Below, piece after piece: positions 6,513 to 9,349 of a DNA stretch of 9,349 nt. Position 1 is the first letter of the stretch; every line of letters starts with the position of its first letter. Under the pieces are notes generated by a model. It saw only the letters and a list, made by a program, of their open reading frames with translations, had not been told where the DNA came from and searched no databases. The position numbers and the translations under genes were made by a program. Source of the DNA: Hyphomicrobiales bacterium (GTDB lineage Bacteria; Pseudomonadota; Alphaproteobacteria; Rhizobiales; Afifellaceae); contig JACCSN010000146.1 of assembly GCA_013812985.1 (NCBI GenBank), positions 1 to 9,349 of the forward strand, read 5' to 3'.

Positions 6513-7886
6513 GTGTTCCTCTCTCTCGCCACCACGTACCGGCCCGCCACCGATCTGGGCTTCCTCCTGATGAAGCATCCGGACCGGGTGCACGAGGTCG
6601 AGCTCGCCTTCGGCAAGGCGGTCGTCTTCTTTCCGGAGGCGAGCGACGATCGATGCGAGGCTGTGCTGGTGCTCGGCGTGGACCCGGTCGGCCTTGTCCG
6701 CGGCCGCGGTTCCGCCGATGGCCTGCTCGACCAGTATGTGAACGACCGGCCCTATGCGGCCTCCTCGTTTTTGTCGGTGGCGCTGAACCGGCTCTTTCGC
6801 TCGGCGATGGCGGGCAGCTCGCGGGAGAGGCCGGAACTCGCTTCAAGAGCGATTCCGTTGCGGATCGCTGTCACTCCGTTGCCGTGCCGCGGCTCGGAAG
6901 ATTTGGTGCACGATCTCTTCGAGCCGCTCGGATGGGAAGTCAAAGTGGTGCGGATCGCCGGCGATCACAGGCCGTCGCGATATGTCTCGATGACGCTGCG
7001 CGGCTCGGCGCGCTTGGCCGATGCGCTGATCCAGATTTATGTGCTGATCCCAGTTCTGGACGCCGACAAGCATTACTGGGTCGGTGACGACGAGATCGAG
7101 AAGCTGCTCGCAAAGGGCGGCGCGTGGCTTGCCTCGCATCCCGAGCGCGAGCTGATCGCCAGCCGCTATCTGAAACGCCGGCGCGACCTGACCCGCGCCG
7201 CTCTGGCGAGACTGGCGCCCGAAGAGGCGCAGGCGGAGGCCTGGCCGGGGCCGCGATCGATCGCCGAGGACGCTTTCGAGGCGCCGCTCCGCCTGCACGA
7301 CATTCGGCTCGACATGGTCGCGGAGGCGCTTGCCGGATGCGGCGCTGCGGTCGTCGCCGACCTCGGTTGCGGGGACGGCAAGCTCCTCGCCAGGCTCATC
7401 AAGAACCGGCAGTTCACCCGGATCATCGGCCTCGACGCCTCCGCCAAGTCACTGGAGCGAGCCGCGGAACGGCTGAAGCTCGGGCAAGCCGGAGGCCCCA
7501 AGGAAGGGCGGGTCGCGCTCCTGCACGGCGCCCTCACCTACCGCGACGAGCGATGGCATGGCGCGGACGCCGCCGTCCTCGTCGAGGTCGTCGAGCACCT
7601 CGACGCCGATCGGCTGCCGGCCATGGAGCAGGTGGTGTTCGGCACGGCCCGTCCACCGAAGGTGATCGTGACCACTCCGAACGCGGAGCACAACGTCCTC
7701 TACCCGACACTCCCCGAAGGCGCCTTCCGGCATCCAGACCACCGGTTCGAATGGACCCGCGCGGAGTTTCGATCCTGGGCTTCGGCGGTCGAGGCACGGT
7801 TCGGCTACTCCGCCGCTTTCTCCGAGATCGGCGATGCGGACGAGGTCCATGGCGCGCCGACGCAGATGGCGGTCTTCACCCGATGA
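6513..7886 (+). CDS. hen1: RNA 3'-terminal ribose 2'-O-methyltransferase Hen1
   Basis: Bacterial Hen1 methylates the 2'-OH at the 3' end of a cleaved RNA before Pnkp reseals it, which leaves the junction resistant to being cut again. The 457 residues divide into an N-terminal domain (1 to about 240), with family blocks THRPATDLGFLL-like YRPATDLGFLL (9-19), VDPVGLVRGRG (56-66), QYVNDRPYAASSFLSVA (74-90), LPCRG (123-127) and DADKHYWVGDDE (183-194), and a C-terminal methyltransferase (about 258-457). The latter has the SAM loop DLGCGDGK (283-290) and the Mn-binding set E358, E361, H362 (EVVEH) and H410 (HPDHRFEW), with spacing equal to the clostridial enzyme. Length is full. The start is GTG at 6513, giving the expected first residues; AGAAG at 6499-6503 is a weak ribosome site. 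The 96-nt upstream gap shows no clear promoter. It overlaps pnkp by ATGA. Confidence 0.93.
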   Translation: MFLSLATTYRPATDLGFLLMKHPDRVHEVELAFGKAVVFFPEASDDRCEAVLVLGVDPVGLVRGRGSADGLLDQYVNDRPYAASSFLSVALNRLFRSAMAGSSRERPELASRAIPLRIAVTPLPCRGSEDLVHDLFEPLGWEVKVVRIAGDHRPSRYVSMTLRGSARLADALIQIYVLIPVLDADKHYWVGDDEIEKLLAKGGAWLASHPERELIASRYLKRRRDLTRAALARLAPEEAQAEAWPGPRSIAEDAFEAPLRLHDIRLDMVAEALAGCGAAVVADLGCGDGKLLARLIKNRQFTRIIGLDASAKSLERAAERLKLGQAGGPKEGRVALLHGALTYRDERWHGADAAVLVEVVEHLDADRLPAMEQVVFGTARPPKVIVTTPNAEHNVLYPTLPEGAFRHPDHRFEWTRAEFRSWASAVEARFGYSAAFSEIGDADEVHGAPTQMAVFTR

Positions 7887-9349
7887 GAGAGCTTGGACCG
7901 ACGGTTCTGGAGATCCCGGATTTCTCCCTCGTCGTGCTGATCGGCGCGACGGGCTCCGGCAAGTCGACCTTCGCGGCAAGATGGTTCGCGCCGACGGAGA
8001 TCGTCTCGTCGGATCATTGCCGGGCCATGGTTTCCGACAGCGATACGGACCAATCCGCGACGGCGGACGCCTTCGACCTGGTGCGGTTCATCGCCGAGAA
8101 GCGCCTCAAAGCCCGCCGTATCGCCGTGATCGACGCGACCAATGTGCGCGCCGCGGATCGGAAATTATGGGTCGAGATCGCCCGCCGCTGGCATGCCTTG
8201 CCGGTCGCGATCGTTCTCGATCCGGGTCTCGACATCTGCGTCGCCCGCAACAAGGACCGGCCGGAGCGCGATTTCGGGCGCGCCGTCCCGCAGCGCATGA
8301 TCCAGGAAATCCGCGGGAGCGCCGGCGGGCTACAGCGCGAAGGCTTCCGGCAGGTCTGGCGGTTGTCTTCGGCGGAAGCAATTGATGCCGCCCGCATCGA
8401 GCGACGGGCGCTGTGGACGGACCGCCGCGACGATGCCGGCCCGTTCGACATCATTGGCGACGTGCATGGGTGCGCTGAGGAATTGCAAGTGCTGCTGCGC
8501 AGCCTCGGCTATGTTATTATTTGGGACGGAGCGGAGGTGACCGTCCACCCGCCCGAGGGGCGCAAGCTGATCTTCCTGGGCGATCTGGTGGATCGCGGCC
8601 CGAATACGCCAGATGTGTTGCGCATCGCTATGGCGGCGGTGGGGGCCGGGCATGCTTATGTCGTTCAGGGCAACCACGACCAGAAGCTCAGCCGCTGGAT
8701 GGCTGGGCGCAACGTCAAGATCGCGCACGGCCTGCAGCAATCGATCGACCAGCTCGCCGCCGAGCCGCCAGAGTTCCAGGCCAAAGCCAAAGCGTTTCTC
8801 GATGACCTCCGTAGCCATTATTGGCTGGACGGTGGACGGCTCGCTGTCGCGCATGCCGGCCTAATGGAGGAGATGATCGGCCGAGGCTCCGGCGCTGTGC
8901 GCGATTTTGCTCTTTACGGCGAGACGAGCGGGGAGATCGACGCGTTCGGTTTGCCAATAAGGCTTGCTTGGGCGGCGGATTATCGGGGCAAGACAGCGGT
9001 CGTTTTCGGTCATACGCCGACGCCGGAAGCGGAGTGGGTCAACAACACGGTCTGCATCGATACGGGATGCGTATTCGGCGGAAAGCTGACCGCTCTCCGA
9101 TGGCCGGAAAGGAAGCTGGCGAGCGTCCCGGCGGAGCGAGTCTATGCCGAGCCGATCAGACCCTTCCAGGCGGCAAGCGGAGATGGGTCGGGACAGGCCG
9201 GGGCCGACACGCTGCTCGACTATGCGGACGTGTCCGGGCGGCGCTGGATCGAGACGACGCTCAAAGGGCGGATCGTGGTGGCGGAGGAGAATGCCGCCGC
9301 CGCGTTGGAGGCGATGAGCCGCTTCGCCGTCGCGCCGCAATGGCTCGTC
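7883..9349 (+). CDS. pnkp: polynucleotide kinase-phosphatase Pnkp (RNA repair), cut by the right edge
   Basis: Pnkp heals RNA ends by 5'-OH phosphorylation and removal of the 2',3'-cyclic phosphate, then seals them through a C-terminal ligase module activated by Hen1. The frame is open from ATG 7883 (ATGA overlap with hen1) to the last base, giving 489 of an expected 850 or so residues. The kinase (1 to about 170) has P-loop GATGSGKST (21-29), SSDHCR (42-47) and DATN (84-87). The metallophosphatase (about 185-410) has GDVHG (192-196), GDLVDRGP (233-240), GNHD (263-266), AHAG (323-326), GHTPTP (376-381) and D393. These match the catalytic set of clostridial Pnkp almost position for position. 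The linker ending SRFAVAPQWLV leads into the ligase domain, whose nucleotidyl-transfer lysine lies outside the window. No breaks or missing residues are seen. Confidence 0.95.
   Translation, partial: MRELGPTVLEIPDFSLVVLIGATGSGKSTFAARWFAPTEIVSSDHCRAMVSDSDTDQSATADAFDLVRFIAEKRLKARRIAVIDATNVRAADRKLWVEIARRWHALPVAIVLDPGLDICVARNKDRPERDFGRAVPQRMIQEIRGSAGGLQREGFRQVWRLSSAEAIDAARIERRALWTDRRDDAGPFDIIGDVHGCAEELQVLLRSLGYVIIWDGAEVTVHPPEGRKLIFLGDLVDRGPNTPDVLRIAMAAVGAGHAYVVQGNHDQKLSRWMAGRNVKIAHGLQQSIDQLAAEPPEFQAKAKAFLDDLRSHYWLDGGRLAVAHAGLMEEMIGRGSGAVRDFALYGETSGEIDAFGLPIRLAWAADYRGKTAVVFGHTPTPEAEWVNNTVCIDTGCVFGGKLTALRWPERKLASVPAERVYAEPIRPFQAASGDGSGQAGADTLLDYADVSGRRWIETTLKGRIVVAEENAAAALEAMSRFAVAPQWLV

Overview
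The window looks like chromosomal DNA from a high-GC alphaproteobacterium, most likely of the Hyphomicrobiales (Rhizobiales) type. This rests on the strong G/C bias at third codon positions, the alphaproteobacterial style of MutS, the sppA-ihfB-lapA gene order that I recall from rhizobial genomes, and an interspersed GC-rich palindromic repeat of a kind common in these bacteria. No database could be searched, so the taxonomic placement is an inference.

Left part, minus strand: a leftward operon-like run of four genes, sppA (signal peptide peptidase family) > ihfB (integration host factor beta) > lapA-domain membrane protein > ornithine cyclodeaminase family enzyme. The genes are 10-16 nt apart or overlap by a GTGA. 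A good sigma70-type promoter pointing left lies at the very left edge and would drive a gene outside the window. The 132-nt gap between sppA and mutS holds candidate back-to-back promoters.

Middle, plus strand: mutS, encoding the mismatch-recognition ATPase. A composite palindromic (REP/BIME-like) repeat of about 155 bp sits inside the mutS reading frame and adds about 52 residues just before the Walker A loop without breaking the frame. This is the most unusual structure in the window. mutS is followed through a GTGA overlap by a small membrane-protein gene that appears frameshifted. An ATGA overlap then leads into a 40-residue membrane microprotein gene and, 63 nt later, a 45-residue paralogue of it. 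Both microproteins end in the same HERSLDKNR-type tail.

Right part, plus strand: a two-gene RNA-repair operon, hen1 (RNA 3'-terminal ribose 2'-O-methyltransferase) and pnkp (polynucleotide 5'-kinase / 2',3'-phosphatase / ligase), coupled by an ATGA overlap. Pnkp runs off the right edge at the start of its ligase module. Together these two proteins heal, mark and seal cleaved RNAs such as ribotoxin-cut tRNAs. They are a known but sparsely distributed accessory system, here placed beside mutS and the unexplained microprotein cluster.
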